DNA of 64,000 nucleotides from Gemmatimonadales bacterium (GTDB taxonomy: Bacteria; Gemmatimonadota; Gemmatimonadetes; Gemmatimonadales; JACORV01): assembly GCA_035502185.1 (NCBI GenBank), contig DATJUT010000015.1, positions 62,001-126,000 of the forward strand, given 5' to 3'. Below are positions 46,473-56,421 of this stretch, in pieces. Within the stretch, counting starts at the first letter, position 1, and each line of letters begins with the position of its first letter. Under the pieces are notes generated by a model. That model was not told the DNA's origin. It searched no databases and worked only from the letters and a program-made list of their open reading frames with translations. The position numbers were made by a program, and so were the translations under genes.

Positions 46473-49400
46473 CCGTCGTGCCGGCACCCAGCTCGCTGGC
46501 GATGCCGATCGTGCCGCCCCAGCCCTCCACCAGCCGTTTCGCGATCGCGAGGCCCAGGCCGCTCCCGCTGGTCGTCGTACTGAAGCGCGGCTCGAACACG
46601 CGCGGCAGCGCCTCGGCCGGAATCCCCTTCCCGTCGTCCCGCACCTCGATCCGCACGCCGCCGCCAGCCCGGGCTTGCGCCGTCCCGCGCGCGCCGCGCC
46701 GCGAGCGGATCGTGACCCGGGTGGCGCCCGCGTCGCGCGCGTTCTCCAACAGGTTCACCAGCACCTCCGCCAGCTCGTCGCGGCGGGCCACGACCGCGAC
46801 CCCCTCATCGGCCTCCACGTCCCAGGTCACCGGCGAATCGCCCAGCCGGTAGAGGCCGACCACCTCGCGGATCACGTCCCCGGCGTTCACCACCTCGACC
46901 GGCGGCCGCTCGGCCGACGGGAGCGCGAAGCGGCTGAAGGCCCTGGCGATCGCGTCCAGGCGGTCGATTTCCGCCAGGATGCGCTGGCCCGTCACGTCGA
47001 GCACGCCGCCCAGCTCCGCTGGACGCTCCCGCCTCAGCCGCATCAGGTGCTGGACGCCGAGCCGGATCGGGGTGAGCGGGTTCTTGATCTCGTGGGCGAC
47101 CTGACGCGCCATCTCGCCCCACGCGAGCACGCGTTGTGCCTCCTGCCCCCGCTCCACGTCGGCGGCCGTCTGCTCGATGGCCCGGTACACGGGCTCCAGC
47201 TCGCTCGGCATCGCGCCGGCTGCCGGGCTCGGGGGCTCGCCGCTGCCCGCGCGGAGCGCCGCGCGCGTCAGATGGCCGATCGGCCGGGCGAGCGCGCGCG
47301 CCGCCAGGCCCGAGAGCACCAGCGCCGCGACGATGCCCAGCACCGCCGCCACCAGCACCGCGATGCCGAGATCCTCCTCCCGGCCGCTCAGGGCCGGGTC
47401 ACTGAGCAGCTGCGGCGAGGCGAGGATCGCCGTCTCCGATTCGTCGGCGGACCTCTGGAGGAGGTGATAGCCGACCAGCACCGGTTGCGGCGTATCGTCC
47501 TGCTTGCGCGTCACCTCGAGGTAGTCGCCCAGCGCCAGCCGCGTGAACGCCTCCGGCGGCACCAGCCAGTCCACCAGGCCCAGGTCCGCCAGCACCGGCG
47601 CGGAGCTGGCCTCGAGCGCGCCGCCGTGGCTCAACACCAGCTCCGCGTCCACGCGCTGCGCGATGGTCGTGACCTCCTCCGCGTCCGGTATCGTGTCGCT
47701 CTCGAGCGCGGCCGCCGCGTCCTGCAGGGTGCGGCCGATCAGCAGCTCGCGCGAGTGGCGGAACTCCTCGCCCTGGCGCGAGTAGCTCCACAGCGCGAGC
47801 GCCACCGTCGGCAGCACGAAGAACGCCGCGAGGCTCACGGTCAGCCGGGCGCGGAGCGAGCGGCGCGCCCGCGGCAGCCAGCGCGCGACGTTGGGCCCGA
47901 ATCGCCCGCCCACGACGTCGACCACCAGCCACAGCGCCGCCAGCACGCCGAAGTCCAGCACCAGCAGCAGCAGCCCCCGTTGCAGCAGCGCCGACAGTCC
48001 GCCCAGGTCCACCTGTGCGTGCACGTGCCGGAAGCCGCCGGGCAGCTCGACCGCGCGGTCGCCGCGGATCGTCCAGCCCGACCGCTCCCACGCCGCGGGC
48101 CTGACGGCCGGCCCCCCGGGCTCCAGCGGGGAGAGCGTGAGCCGGTACGGGGGCTCGGGCTCCTCCCCGGCGCCCGCCAGGAAGCGCGCCGCGCGGCTCG
48201 GGGCGACGAGGCTGGATCGCGTGCCCGCGGCGACGGCGACGACGCGCCCGTCCGCCAGCGGGATGGTGGCGAGCCCGTACAGGCCCTCGCGCCGGAGGTA
48301 GGACTGCACCAGGGGCCGCCGCTGATCCAGCGCGTCCCGCACCTGCGTCTGCACCAGCTCGGCCGGCAGGTCGAGCTGGGCGAGATCCACCTGCACCATC
48401 CGCTCGGCTGCCGGAGACCACAGCGACAGCGCCGCGGGGTAGTCGTGGGCCGCCAGGTCGGTCCGCCGCCACAGCAGGTAGAGATCGCCCGCCGACTCGG
48501 GGGCGATGGTCGGCGGCGTGCCCCGGACCAGCCGGTCGAGCAGCGCGACCTTCAGCGGATCGGGCTTGTTGCCGAGCCCCTCCATGTCCTGCGTGGCGAG
48601 CGAGATGCGGCTGCCGGTGGTCGTGCCCCACTCCAGGAGCGCCGCTGAGGAGCCCGCGACCACAGCCACGGTCGCGATGGTGCTGCGGAACGGCATCGGG
48701 CGGATCGCCACCAGCAGCGCGGGCAGCCACAGGTACGGATACCACTCGGGCCAGGCGCCGCGCGGTTCCCACAGGAACAGGCCGGCCACCGCGAGCCCGA
48801 TCGCCAGCGCCGACGCCAGCAGGGGCCACGCGCCCGCCCGGGCGGGCGCCACCGGGCCTCGCACCAGCGCCGCGGCCGTGAGCACCACGGCCGACGCGGA
48901 CAGCACCAGCGCCACCTGCCAGGTCAGCCACAGGCCCAGCGTCACGCCGGCCGCGGGCGGCGTGATGCCGCGCGCGAGGTCCTGCAGCAGGTAGGGAGCG
49001 AGCACGGTGACGGCGAGCGCCGCGACCCGGCTCGGCAGCACCGGCCTGAGCCCGCGCCGCCACAGCGCGCCGGCCGCGAGCGCGACGACGAAGCTCGTGA
49101 GGATGACGCTGCCTGCCGAGCGCGAGAACGGGCCGAGCACGTCCTGGTAGTAGGTCGCCGAGGAGAAGATGCTGTCGGGTCCGAACGCCTCGCCGAGCGG
49201 GGCGCGGGCCACGCACAGCGCGGCGGCCGCGGCCGTCGCGACCGCGCCGGCCACCGGCATCCCGGCGCGCACCGCGCCGAGGATGCCGGCGAGGAGCAGG
49301 GCCGCCAGGATCCAGAGCACCGGGCGCCGCGCCGCCGCGAGCGCGTCCGCCAGCGCCGCATCCTGCTCGGGCGGCACGGGCTGCACCGTGAACAACGTGT

Positions 49401-50145
49401 CGCCGCCGGCCAACGCTCTCGGCAGCACGTAGTCGAACACGTCCGAATCCGTCAGCGCGCCACCCGGCGGGTAGAAGTGCAGCCCCGCGCCGGTCTGATC
49501 CGCGAACCGGTCGGTCAGCGCCACACCCGCCTTCGGCGCATACGACGCGCGCGCCAGCAGCACCGCCGCCACCGCCGTCCCGCCGTGCGCCTGGCGTCGC
49601 GCCACGAGCCACAGGTAGAATGGTGTCGTGACCGTTGACAGCTCCGGCCCCGCCGGACTGAACGTGACGCGCACCGTCCCGGCCCACGCCGTCGGCCGAC
49701 CGACGGCGTCGAACAGCACGACACCGCGGGCCGGCTCGCGCTCGCGGATCAGGCCCCGGAGCCGCTGGAATGCCGGTCCGCCCGTGAGGCCGACCAGCGT
49801 GGCCGCGCGATCCGCCAGCCGCCGCACCTCGCCGAACGCGGCGCCGAGATCGTCCTGGAGCTGCGCCGACGCACGCGTGACCGTCTCCTCCCGCACCTTC
49901 GGCCACGAGTCGCGCAGCCGGGCCAGCTGCCACACGGAGCTCGTGGCCGCCACGGCGAGCGCCGCGGCGAGCAGCGCGCCGGTCATCCGCACGCCCCACC
50001 CCGGCGCCCGGCGCTCGTCGAGCCAGGCCGAGGCCAGGGCGAGCACCGCCAGCGCCGCCAGGCCGGCGGCCAGGATCCACCCGGGCGCCCGCGTCCATTC
50101 GGCGCCGAGCGCGGCGGCCCCCGCCACGGCCGCGAGCCACACCAC
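46429..50145 (-). CDS. NtrY-like membrane histidine kinase, very large
   Basis: About 1238 residues from a GTG at 50145; a second GTG lies at 50142 and a CTG at 50160. The N-terminal half has many membrane helices interspersed with two periplasmic domains (about 85-280 and 480-690). A late membrane pair encloses a further domain, then HAMP (ARALARPIGHLTRAAL). HisKA has AHEIKNPLTPIRLGVQHLMR, the NtrY-type H-box, and the ATPase domain has LLENARDAGATRV, VRDDGKGIP and SGLGLAIAKRLVEGWGG. Typical NtrY proteins have about 750 residues. NtrY kinases pair with NtrC/NtrX-type regulators such as the one at 32788-34152. No receiver is adjacent. Confidence 0.9.
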   Translation of the reverse strand: MVWLAAVAGAAALGAEWTRAPGWILAAGLAALAVLALASAWLDERRAPGWGVRMTGALLAAALAVAATSSVWQLARLRDSWPKVREETVTRASAQLQDDLGAAFGEVRRLADRAATLVGLTGGPAFQRLRGLIREREPARGVVLFDAVGRPTAWAGTVRVTFSPAGPELSTVTTPFYLWLVARRQAHGGTAVAAVLLARASYAPKAGVALTDRFADQTGAGLHFYPPGGALTDSDVFDYVLPRALAGGDTLFTVQPVPPEQDAALADALAAARRPVLWILAALLLAGILGAVRAGMPVAGAVATAAAAALCVARAPLGEAFGPDSIFSSATYYQDVLGPFSRSAGSVILTSFVVALAAGALWRRGLRPVLPSRVAALAVTVLAPYLLQDLARGITPPAAGVTLGLWLTWQVALVLSASAVVLTAAALVRGPVAPARAGAWPLLASALAIGLAVAGLFLWEPRGAWPEWYPYLWLPALLVAIRPMPFRSTIATVAVVAGSSAALLEWGTTTGSRISLATQDMEGLGNKPDPLKVALLDRLVRGTPPTIAPESAGDLYLLWRRTDLAAHDYPAALSLWSPAAERMVQVDLAQLDLPAELVQTQVRDALDQRRPLVQSYLRREGLYGLATIPLADGRVVAVAAGTRSSLVAPSRAARFLAGAGEEPEPPYRLTLSPLEPGGPAVRPAAWERSGWTIRGDRAVELPGGFRHVHAQVDLGGLSALLQRGLLLLVLDFGVLAALWLVVDVVGGRFGPNVARWLPRARRSLRARLTVSLAAFFVLPTVALALWSYSRQGEEFRHSRELLIGRTLQDAAAALESDTIPDAEEVTTIAQRVDAELVLSHGGALEASSAPVLADLGLVDWLVPPEAFTRLALGDYLEVTRKQDDTPQPVLVGYHLLQRSADESETAILASPQLLSDPALSGREEDLGIAVLVAAVLGIVAALVLSGLAARALARPIGHLTRAALRAGSGEPPSPAAGAMPSELEPVYRAIEQTAADVERGQEAQRVLAWGEMARQVAHEIKNPLTPIRLGVQHLMRLRRERPAELGGVLDVTGQRILAEIDRLDAIARAFSRFALPSAERPPVEVVNAGDVIREVVGLYRLGDSPVTWDVEADEGVAVVARRDELAEVLVNLLENARDAGATRVTIRSRRGARGTAQARAGGGVRIEVRDDGKGIPAEALPRVFEPRFSTTTSGSGLGLAIAKRLVEGWGGTIGIASELGAGTTVSLSLAGPAPPSPA

Positions 50146-50160
50146 GCGCGGCCGCCTCAG

Positions 50161-50895
50161 GTGAGCACTCCGCTCCGCCTCAAGGAGATGACGCCGGACG
50201 AGGTCGCCCTCGCCATCGCGGCGAACCCGCGCCTCATCGTGCCGGCCGGGACCTGCGAGCAGCACGGCCCGCACCTCCCGCTCGGCAGCGACGCGTTCAT
50301 CGTCGAACGGCTCGCCGACGACCTCTCGGCCGAGTTCCGGATCGTGCGGGCCCCCACGATCGAGTACGGCGTGAACGCGGTCACGCCCGAGGTCCTGCCC
50401 GGCAGCGCGTCGGTGCGGCGCAAGACCCTGCGCCGCTGGCTCAACGATCTCCTGCAGGACTGGGAGGGGAGCGGCGTCGAGGAGTTCCTGGTGCTGACCG
50501 CGCACGGCCACGCACCCCACCAGGAGGCGCTCGCGACCGTCGTGACGGTCCGCTCGCGCGTCCGCGTCGTCGACGTCTTCGCCATCGACCTGGCCGCCGT
50601 GGCCGATACCGCCGAGGGGCCCATCCACGGCGGGGAGATCGACACGTCGCTCATGCTCTACCTCGCGCCGCAGCTGGTGCGGATGGACCTCGCCCGCGAC
50701 TGTATCTTGCCGGAGACGGCGCGGCGGCGCTACCGCCGGGGCACGATGATGTACCTGCCTGCCGCCTCCCAGGGCACCATCGGCGCGCCCACGCGGGCCA
50801 GCGCCGAGGCCGGACGGGCCATCTACGAGTTCATCCGGGACCGCATCGCCGAGCGGGTCCTCGGCCGGGCGCCGGCCGCCGAGGCGGTGCCGTGA
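50161..50895 (+). CDS. Creatininase-family amidohydrolase
   Basis: 244 residues from GTG. The family metal motif EQHGPHLPLGSDAFIVE is intact (about 37). The second motif, usually NGHGGN, reads TAHGHAPHQEA, and the later acidic motif is HGGEIDTSLMLYLAP. Members open cyclic amides or ring-shaped formamides (creatininase, ArfB, MftE); the altered second motif makes substrate assignment unsafe. The GTG lies only 15 bases from the start of the divergent kinase, so the two genes stand head to head. The stop overlaps the next start as GTGA. Confidence 0.85.
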   Translation: MSTPLRLKEMTPDEVALAIAANPRLIVPAGTCEQHGPHLPLGSDAFIVERLADDLSAEFRIVRAPTIEYGVNAVTPEVLPGSASVRRKTLRRWLNDLLQDWEGSGVEEFLVLTAHGHAPHQEALATVVTVRSRVRVVDVFAIDLAAVADTAEGPIHGGEIDTSLMLYLAPQLVRMDLARDCILPETARRRYRRGTMMYLPAASQGTIGAPTRASAEAGRAIYEFIRDRIAERVLGRAPAAEAVP

Positions 50896-51593
50896 GGGCG
50901 GGCCTCGTCCTCGCCGCCTGCGCCGCGCTGCTGCCGGGGCTCGCCCCGCCGGCCGCGCACGCCCAGGAGGTGCTCGATCAGGGCATCTTCCTGATCGCGC
51001 ACGAGGACGCCGAGATCGGCCGCGAGGAATTCGTCATCCAGGCCACCCCGGGCCGCCAGGGCCGACCGGGCATCCGCGCCGTGGCGACCGATCGCTACCG
51101 CGACCGCGAGGTCCGCCTCGCACTCGAGCTGACCAACGACCACGTGCCCGTCTCCTATCAGGCGGACGTGACCGTGGGCGGCCGGATCGCGGAGCGACTC
51201 AGCGGCCAGGCCGGCCGCGGCCGGTTCGCGGTCCGGATCGTCACGCAGACCGGCGAGGTCGTCCGCGAGTTCGCGGTTCCCGCCGGCGCGGTGGTCCTCG
51301 ACGACGACGGCTTCGACCAGTTCTACTTTCTGCCGCGGCCCGACGGCGACGCGCCGCGGCCGGTGAGCCTGCTGCGGCCCCGCCAGACCCGGGTCGAGGC
51401 CGGCGAGGTCCGCGGGGCCGGCGACGACACGCTGGTCGTGGGCGGCCACACGGCCCTCGCCCGGCGCTACGTGCTCACCCTCGCCGGCGGCGAGACGCGC
51501 GAGTTCTGGTTCTCGCCGACGGGCAGCCTGCTCAAGGTCGCCGTGCCTGCCAGGTCCATCACCGCCACGCGCCTGAGCCTGCCTCCGCGCTAG
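50892..51593 (+). CDS. Secreted beta-rich protein of unknown function
   Basis: 233 residues. A signal peptide ends at AHAQ. The mature part is almost wholly beta: GIFLIAHEDAEIGREEFVIQ, VRLALELTNDHVPVSYQADV, and the ending TREFWFSPTGSLLKVAVPAR. The closing pattern resembles DUF3108/DUF6134-type proteins in which a substrate is converted through a final strand pair, but similarity is only suggestive. It is translationally coupled to the creatininase-family gene. Confidence 0.7.
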   Translation: MRAGLVLAACAALLPGLAPPAAHAQEVLDQGIFLIAHEDAEIGREEFVIQATPGRQGRPGIRAVATDRYRDREVRLALELTNDHVPVSYQADVTVGGRIAERLSGQAGRGRFAVRIVTQTGEVVREFAVPAGAVVLDDDGFDQFYFLPRPDGDAPRPVSLLRPRQTRVEAGEVRGAGDDTLVVGGHTALARRYVLTLAGGETREFWFSPTGSLLKVAVPARSITATRLSLPPR

Positions 51594-51638
51594 CTGGGCC
51601 AATACGACAATTCGGCACGGGTTGCCGTGCTTCGATAC

Positions 51639-51666
51639 TTGACCACGGTCAACATCGGTCTAGGTT
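51639..51666 (+). promoter_or_regulatory. Promoter and palindromic operator candidate of the efflux operon
   Basis: TTGACC (51639-51644) is a good -35 box, followed after 16 bases by a weak -10, TAGGTT (51661-51666). The -35 is half of the palindrome TTGACC-AC-GGTCAA (51639-51652), which could bind a dimeric repressor. A small hairpin GCACGG-GTTG-CCGTGC lies just upstream (51615-51630) and could end the preceding transcript. Confidence 0.5.
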
Positions 51667-51763
51667 GCCCCGTAGCCCGTTCGGCCGCGGCGCGTAGAGG
51701 ATGAAACTCGCGGTGACGCCGTGACGTATGGGGCGCAGTGATAAGACCAATCCAGGGGCGAAC

Positions 51764-53131
51764 ATGCGGGCTCGACTGATTCTCGGATGGCTGGTGATTC
51801 TGACCATGGTGGCGGCGATCGGCTACGCGCAGGAGGCGCCGGCGCGGAAGCTGTCGTTGGCCGACGCGTTGGAGATCGCGCGGCAGAACAACCCGGCCTA
51901 TCTGACCAAGGTGAGCGATCGGTATCCAGCGGCGGCCCAGGCCCTCAACTCGACCGTGTCGCTGTTCACGCCGACCGCGAGCGTCGGTGGCGGTTCCTCC
52001 TGGACGCAGGCCGGCCTCGTCAACCTTGGCTCCGGGCTCCAATACCCGTTGAATCGCACCCAGGCGTTGAGCTGGAACCTCAGCATCTTCTACCAGCTCT
52101 CCGGCAGCTCGATCGCGAACCGCGGCTACTACGCGGCCTCGCTGCGGGCGGCGGACCAGGACATTGCCGGCCAGCGCACCCTGCTCGAGACAGCCGTGAA
52201 GCAGGAGTACATCAACCTGCTCGAGGCCCGGGCCCAGGCCGACCTGGCCCAGCACGTGGTGGCGCGGGCCCAGGAAGTGCTGAATCTGGCGCAGGCGCAG
52301 TACAACGTCGGCCAGAAGACGATGATCGACGTGCGGACGGCGCAGGTCGCCAAGGGCAATGCCGACGTCTCGTTGCTCCAGTCCCAGCAGAACGTCCAGA
52401 ACGAGGTGCTCAAGCTCTACCAGTTGCTCGGCGTGCCTGCGCCCGAGCCGCCGAACGTGGTCCCGACGGACACGTTCCCCGTGGTCGAGCCCGCGTACAG
52501 CGAGGACTCGCTGGTGAATCTGGCGCTCCGGGAGAACCCGATCCTGCTTTCGTTTCGGGCGCGGGAGGGGGCGGCCAACTGGAACGTTCGAGGGGCGTAC
52601 TCCTCGTACCTTCCGGCGCTGCAGTTCTCGGCCAGCTACGGCAAGTTCACCCAGCGGGTGTACACGCAGGCGGATTCGGGGACCGTGGTTCCTATGCCGT
52701 TTGGTCCCGACACCATCGTCACCAAGACCACCGGGACCAATCCCTGGAACGTGCGGCTGGGCCTCTCGCTGCCGATCTTCGACGCATTCTCCCGTCACTC
52801 CCAGGTGTCGCAGGCGCGGGCGGCCCGCCAGGATCTCCAGTACTCCATCCGGCAGCAGGAGCTGCTGGTCCGGGAGAGCGTGAGCGCGGCGTACCTGGCG
52901 CTGCTGACGGCCTACCGCACCATCGCGGTGCGGGCGAACAACCGCACGGCGGCGGACGAGGCGCTATCGCTGGCCACCGAGCGCTACCGGGTGGGCTCGG
53001 GCTCGATCATCGAGCTGCTGGACGCGCGCGTCGCGTCGGAGCAGGCCGGCGTCGACTACGTCACCTCCGTCTACGACTATCACAAGGCGATCGCCGCGCT
53101 GGAGCAGGCGGTCGGGCAGCCTCTTCGCTAG
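51764..53131 (+). CDS. TolC-family outer-membrane efflux protein
   Basis: 455 residues from the ATG at 51764, which has GGGGCG upstream and gives a direct signal peptide ending GYAQ; an ATG at 51728 would add 12 charged residues. TolC-like repeats are clear: [60 protein letters not shown] in the first half and [40 protein letters not shown] in the second. It forms the outer-membrane channel for the adaptor and ABC proteins encoded next. Confidence 0.92.
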   Translation: MRARLILGWLVILTMVAAIGYAQEAPARKLSLADALEIARQNNPAYLTKVSDRYPAAAQALNSTVSLFTPTASVGGGSSWTQAGLVNLGSGLQYPLNRTQALSWNLSIFYQLSGSSIANRGYYAASLRAADQDIAGQRTLLETAVKQEYINLLEARAQADLAQHVVARAQEVLNLAQAQYNVGQKTMIDVRTAQVAKGNADVSLLQSQQNVQNEVLKLYQLLGVPAPEPPNVVPTDTFPVVEPAYSEDSLVNLALRENPILLSFRAREGAANWNVRGAYSSYLPALQFSASYGKFTQRVYTQADSGTVVPMPFGPDTIVTKTTGTNPWNVRLGLSLPIFDAFSRHSQVSQARAARQDLQYSIRQQELLVRESVSAAYLALLTAYRTIAVRANNRTAADEALSLATERYRVGSGSIIELLDARVASEQAGVDYVTSVYDYHKAIAALEQAVGQPLR

Positions 53132-53149
53132 GAGATCGGACCGGAAGCC

Positions 53150-54481
53150 ATGAGCACTCGCGGGAAAGTCGTCCTCATCGTCGGCGGCGTCATCGTCCTC
53201 GCCGGCTTCGTCTCGCTCGGCGTCTCCAAGCGCCGCCAGCCGGCGGTCGACGTGAAGCTCGAGAGGGTCGCCCGGCGCGACCTGGTCTCGATCGTCACGG
53301 CGAGCGGGAAGATCGAGCCCGAGCAGTCGGTGGACATCCTGTCCGACATCATGGGGCGCATCGTCTACCTGCCGCTGCAGGAAGGCAACTTCGTGCAGCG
53401 CGGCCAGATCCTGGTGAAGCTCGACACCGCGACCTACGCCGCTGCGGTCGAGCAGGCCCAGGCCGGGGTCGCCTCCGCGCGGGCCAACGTGGCCCAGGCG
53501 CAAGCCAACCTCGACCAGGCGCAGCGCGCCTACAACCGGGCGCGGGACGTCCGGGCGCAGAATGCGCAGCTCATCTCCGAGGAGGCGCTCGAGCAGGCGC
53601 AGACCGCGCAGGCGGTGGCGGCCGCGAACCTCGACGCGTCGCAGCGGGCGGTGGAGCAGGCGGTCGCGAGCCTGCGCAACGCCCGGGACCAGCTCAGCAA
53701 GACGATCATCGCCTCCCCGCTCTCCGGCCAGGTGACGCGCCTGGCGGTGAAGCTGGGCGAGGTCGCGGTGCCCGGCACCTTCTCGCGCGAGACCGGGCTG
53801 CTGATGACCGTGTCGGACATGTCGGTCATCGAGGCGCGCGTCAACGTGGACGAGACGGACGTGGTCCGCATCAAGCTCGGCGACTCGGCGCAGGTCTCCA
53901 TCGACGCGTTCCCGGACACGACCTTCAGCGGGCACGTGACCAAGATCGCGAACTCGTCGGTCGCGGGGGCGAGTGCGTCGACCAGCGGGCTGGTGACCGC
54001 GGCGCAGGCGGTGGACTTCGAGGTGCGAGTGACGCTGGACCACCCGCCGAAGGGGCTGCGGCCCGATCTCTCGGCCACGGCGAACATCATCACCGACACG
54101 CGCAAGCAGGCGCTTTCGGTGCCGATCATCGCGCTGACCGTGCGCGAGCCGACGGCGGACACGACGCACCCCGCGCCGGCGGGCGGGACGGCGGTCGCCC
54201 AGAACGCGCCGCGCTACCAGGTGTCGCAGGACACCTCGCAGGCGCACCGCGCCAAGGAGGCCGAGGGCGTGTTCGTGGTGGACACGGTCACGCACGTCGC
54301 CCACTTCACACCGGTGAAGGTCGGGATCGCGGGCGACGAGTACTTCGAGTTGCTGAGCGGCCTCAAGGGCGGCGAGACGATCGTCGCCGGCAGCTACGCG
54401 GCCATCAAGGACCTCAAGGACGGCAGCCGGGTGAAGGGGCAGGTGCCGGCGGCCGGCGCGCGCCGAGCGAAGGCTCCGTGA
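53150..54481 (+). CDS. HlyD/MacA-family periplasmic adaptor
   Basis: 443 residues. An N-terminal membrane helix ([19 protein letters not shown]) is followed by the half-lipoyl motif ([20 protein letters not shown]), a long coiled-coil hairpin rich in Ala/Gln (about 95-190), then [20 protein letters not shown] as the second lipoyl half and a beta-barrel domain. The C-terminal region has a low-complexity insert ([12 protein letters not shown]). MacA-type adaptors link an ABC transporter to TolC. The stop overlaps the ATPase start by GTGA. Confidence 0.93.
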   Translation: MSTRGKVVLIVGGVIVLAGFVSLGVSKRRQPAVDVKLERVARRDLVSIVTASGKIEPEQSVDILSDIMGRIVYLPLQEGNFVQRGQILVKLDTATYAAAVEQAQAGVASARANVAQAQANLDQAQRAYNRARDVRAQNAQLISEEALEQAQTAQAVAAANLDASQRAVEQAVASLRNARDQLSKTIIASPLSGQVTRLAVKLGEVAVPGTFSRETGLLMTVSDMSVIEARVNVDETDVVRIKLGDSAQVSIDAFPDTTFSGHVTKIANSSVAGASASTSGLVTAAQAVDFEVRVTLDHPPKGLRPDLSATANIITDTRKQALSVPIIALTVREPTADTTHPAPAGGTAVAQNAPRYQVSQDTSQAHRAKEAEGVFVVDTVTHVAHFTPVKVGIAGDEYFELLSGLKGGETIVAGSYAAIKDLKDGSRVKGQVPAAGARRAKAP

Positions 54482-55173
54482 GCGAGCCCGTCATCCGCAC
54501 GGTCGGTCTGACGCGCGATTACCCGATGGGTGGCGAGACCGTGCGCGCCCTGCGGGGCGTGGACCTCGAGATCCAGCCCAACGAGTACGTCGCCATCATG
54601 GGGCCCTCGGGCTCCGGCAAGTCCACCCTGATGAACCTGATCGGCTGCCTCGACACGCCGACGTCAGGCCAGTACTGGCTGGCGGGCACCGAGGTGTCGC
54701 GGATGACCGACGACGAGCTGGCGCGGGTCCGCAACCGCCAGATCGGGTTCGTGTTCCAGACCTTCAACCTGCTGCCGCGCGCCACGGCGCTGCACAACGT
54801 GGAGCTGCCGCTGGTCTACGCCGGCCTGCCCGCGCGCGAGCGCCGCCGCCAGGCCGAGCAGGCGCTGGCGTCGGTCGGCCTCGGCGACCGGATGGAGCAT
54901 CGGCCGGCCGAGCTGTCGGGCGGCCAGCGCCAGCGGGTGGCCATCGCGCGGGCGCTGGTCACGGAGCCGAGCATCATTCTCGCGGACGAGCCGACGGGCA
55001 ACCTCGACTCGACGACCAGCGAAGAGATCATGAAGATCCTCGAGGAGCTGCACCGCACCCGGGGCCAGACCATCGTGATGGTCACCCACGAGGCGGACAT
55101 CGCGCGGCACGCCGAGCGGGTGGTCACGCTCCACGACGGCGTGGTCTCGTCCGACCGGCTCAAGGCGGCCTAG
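54478..55173 (+). CDS. MacB/LolD-type ABC transporter ATPase
   Basis: 231 residues from GTG. All motifs are intact: Walker [21 protein letters not shown]-loop [11 protein letters not shown], signature [16 protein letters not shown], Walker [14 protein letters not shown] and the H-loop [10 protein letters not shown]. It is a stand-alone nucleotide-binding subunit, unlike Escherichia coli MacB in which ATPase and membrane domains are fused. With the two permeases that follow it should form an ABC dimer driving TolC-coupled export. Confidence 0.95.
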   Translation: MSEPVIRTVGLTRDYPMGGETVRALRGVDLEIQPNEYVAIMGPSGSGKSTLMNLIGCLDTPTSGQYWLAGTEVSRMTDDELARVRNRQIGFVFQTFNLLPRATALHNVELPLVYAGLPARERRRQAEQALASVGLGDRMEHRPAELSGGQRQRVAIARALVTEPSIILADEPTGNLDSTTSEEIMKILEELHRTRGQTIVMVTHEADIARHAERVVTLHDGVVSSDRLKAA

Positions 55174-55179
55174 CCGGCG

Positions 55180-56421
55180 ATGCCGATCTACGAGGCGGTC
55201 ATGCTGGCGCTGGGCACGATCCGCGCGCAGAAGCTCAAGAGCTTCTTCTCACTGATCGGCGCGTTCATCGGCGTGATGTTCCTGATCGCGGTCGTCTCGA
55301 TCGTGAAGGGCATGGACAAGTACGTGCAGGAGGACTTCGCCGCCAAGATCTTCGGCATCAACACCTTCACGGTGAACCGGCGGCCCGGGGTGCAGTTCGG
55401 GAACCCGGGCGACGCGACCCGGCGCGCCTGGCGGCGTCGGCCGCAGCTGTACGAGGACGACTTCCACGCCATCCGCGCCGCTCTGCCGTCGGACTACCTG
55501 GTGGCCATCGAGAGCTCGAACCAGGCCGAGGGGGTCGTCGGCACCAAGCACTCCGCCTACATCCAGGTCTCCGGGGTGTCCGAGGACCTGTTCAAGATCC
55601 GCGACTACCGCATCGCCGACGGGCGGATCTTCACGCCCGAGGAGATCAACCACTCGGCCAACGTGGTGGTGATCGGCACGGACGTCGCCGACAGCTTCTT
55701 CACGGGGGAGGACCCGGTCGGCAGGACCATCCGCATCGCGGGCTTCCCCTACACCGTCATCGGGGTGGTGGAAAAGCAGGGGAACGTCTTCGGGTTCTCG
55801 CTCGATCGCTTCGCCATCGCGCCGTACACGTCCGAGATCAAGAAGGTGGTCAACCCGCACAAGGTGGTGGACGGCATCATCGTGAAGGCGCAGAGCGACG
55901 CGATGATGAAGGCCGCGATGGACAGGGTCGAGGGCCTGATGCGCAGCCGTCACCACCTGCGGCCCCAGGAGGACGACGACTTCCACCTCGACACCCAGGA
56001 AGACGTGCTCAGCTTCTGGGCCAAGATCTCCAAGGTGCTGTACACCGCGCTGCCGCTCCTGGTGGGCGTGTCGCTGGTGGTGGGCGGCATCGTGATCATG
56101 AACATCATGCTGATGGCGGTCGCGGAGCGCACCCGGGAGATCGGGGTCCGCAAGTCGCTCGGCGCGCGGCGCCGCGACATTCTGGCCCAGTTCCTGGTCG
56201 AGGCGGCGACCCTCTCGACCACCGGCGCCGCCCTCGGCATCCTCGCCGGCCTCGGCCTGGCGCGGCTGGTCAAGGCCGTCTCACCGCTGCCGATGGGCGT
56301 CTCGCCCCTGTCCATCGTGCTCGGCATCGCCCTCGGCATCGGCGTCGGGGTGATCGCGGGCGTGTATCCCGCGAGCCGGGCCGCCAAACTCGACCCCGTC
56401 GCGGCACTGAGGTTCGAATGA
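55180..56421 (+). CDS. MacB-type ABC permease (FtsX domain), first copy
   Basis: 413 residues. The first membrane helix (FFSLIGAFIGVMFLIAVVSI) is followed by a periplasmic MacB-PCD-like domain (about 45-270), including NHSANVVVIGTDVADSFFTG and RTIRIAGFPYTVIGVVEKQG. Three further helices form the FtsX domain; the loop after helix 2 has ERTREIGVRKSLGARRRDIL, the coupling-helix signature of this transporter class. It starts seven bases after the ATPase and overlaps the second permease by ATGA. Confidence 0.93.
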   Translation: MPIYEAVMLALGTIRAQKLKSFFSLIGAFIGVMFLIAVVSIVKGMDKYVQEDFAAKIFGINTFTVNRRPGVQFGNPGDATRRAWRRRPQLYEDDFHAIRAALPSDYLVAIESSNQAEGVVGTKHSAYIQVSGVSEDLFKIRDYRIADGRIFTPEEINHSANVVVIGTDVADSFFTGEDPVGRTIRIAGFPYTVIGVVEKQGNVFGFSLDRFAIAPYTSEIKKVVNPHKVVDGIIVKAQSDAMMKAAMDRVEGLMRSRHHLRPQEDDDFHLDTQEDVLSFWAKISKVLYTALPLLVGVSLVVGGIVIMNIMLMAVAERTREIGVRKSLGARRRDILAQFLVEAATLSTTGAALGILAGLGLARLVKAVSPLPMGVSPLSIVLGIALGIGVGVIAGVYPASRAAKLDPVAALRFE

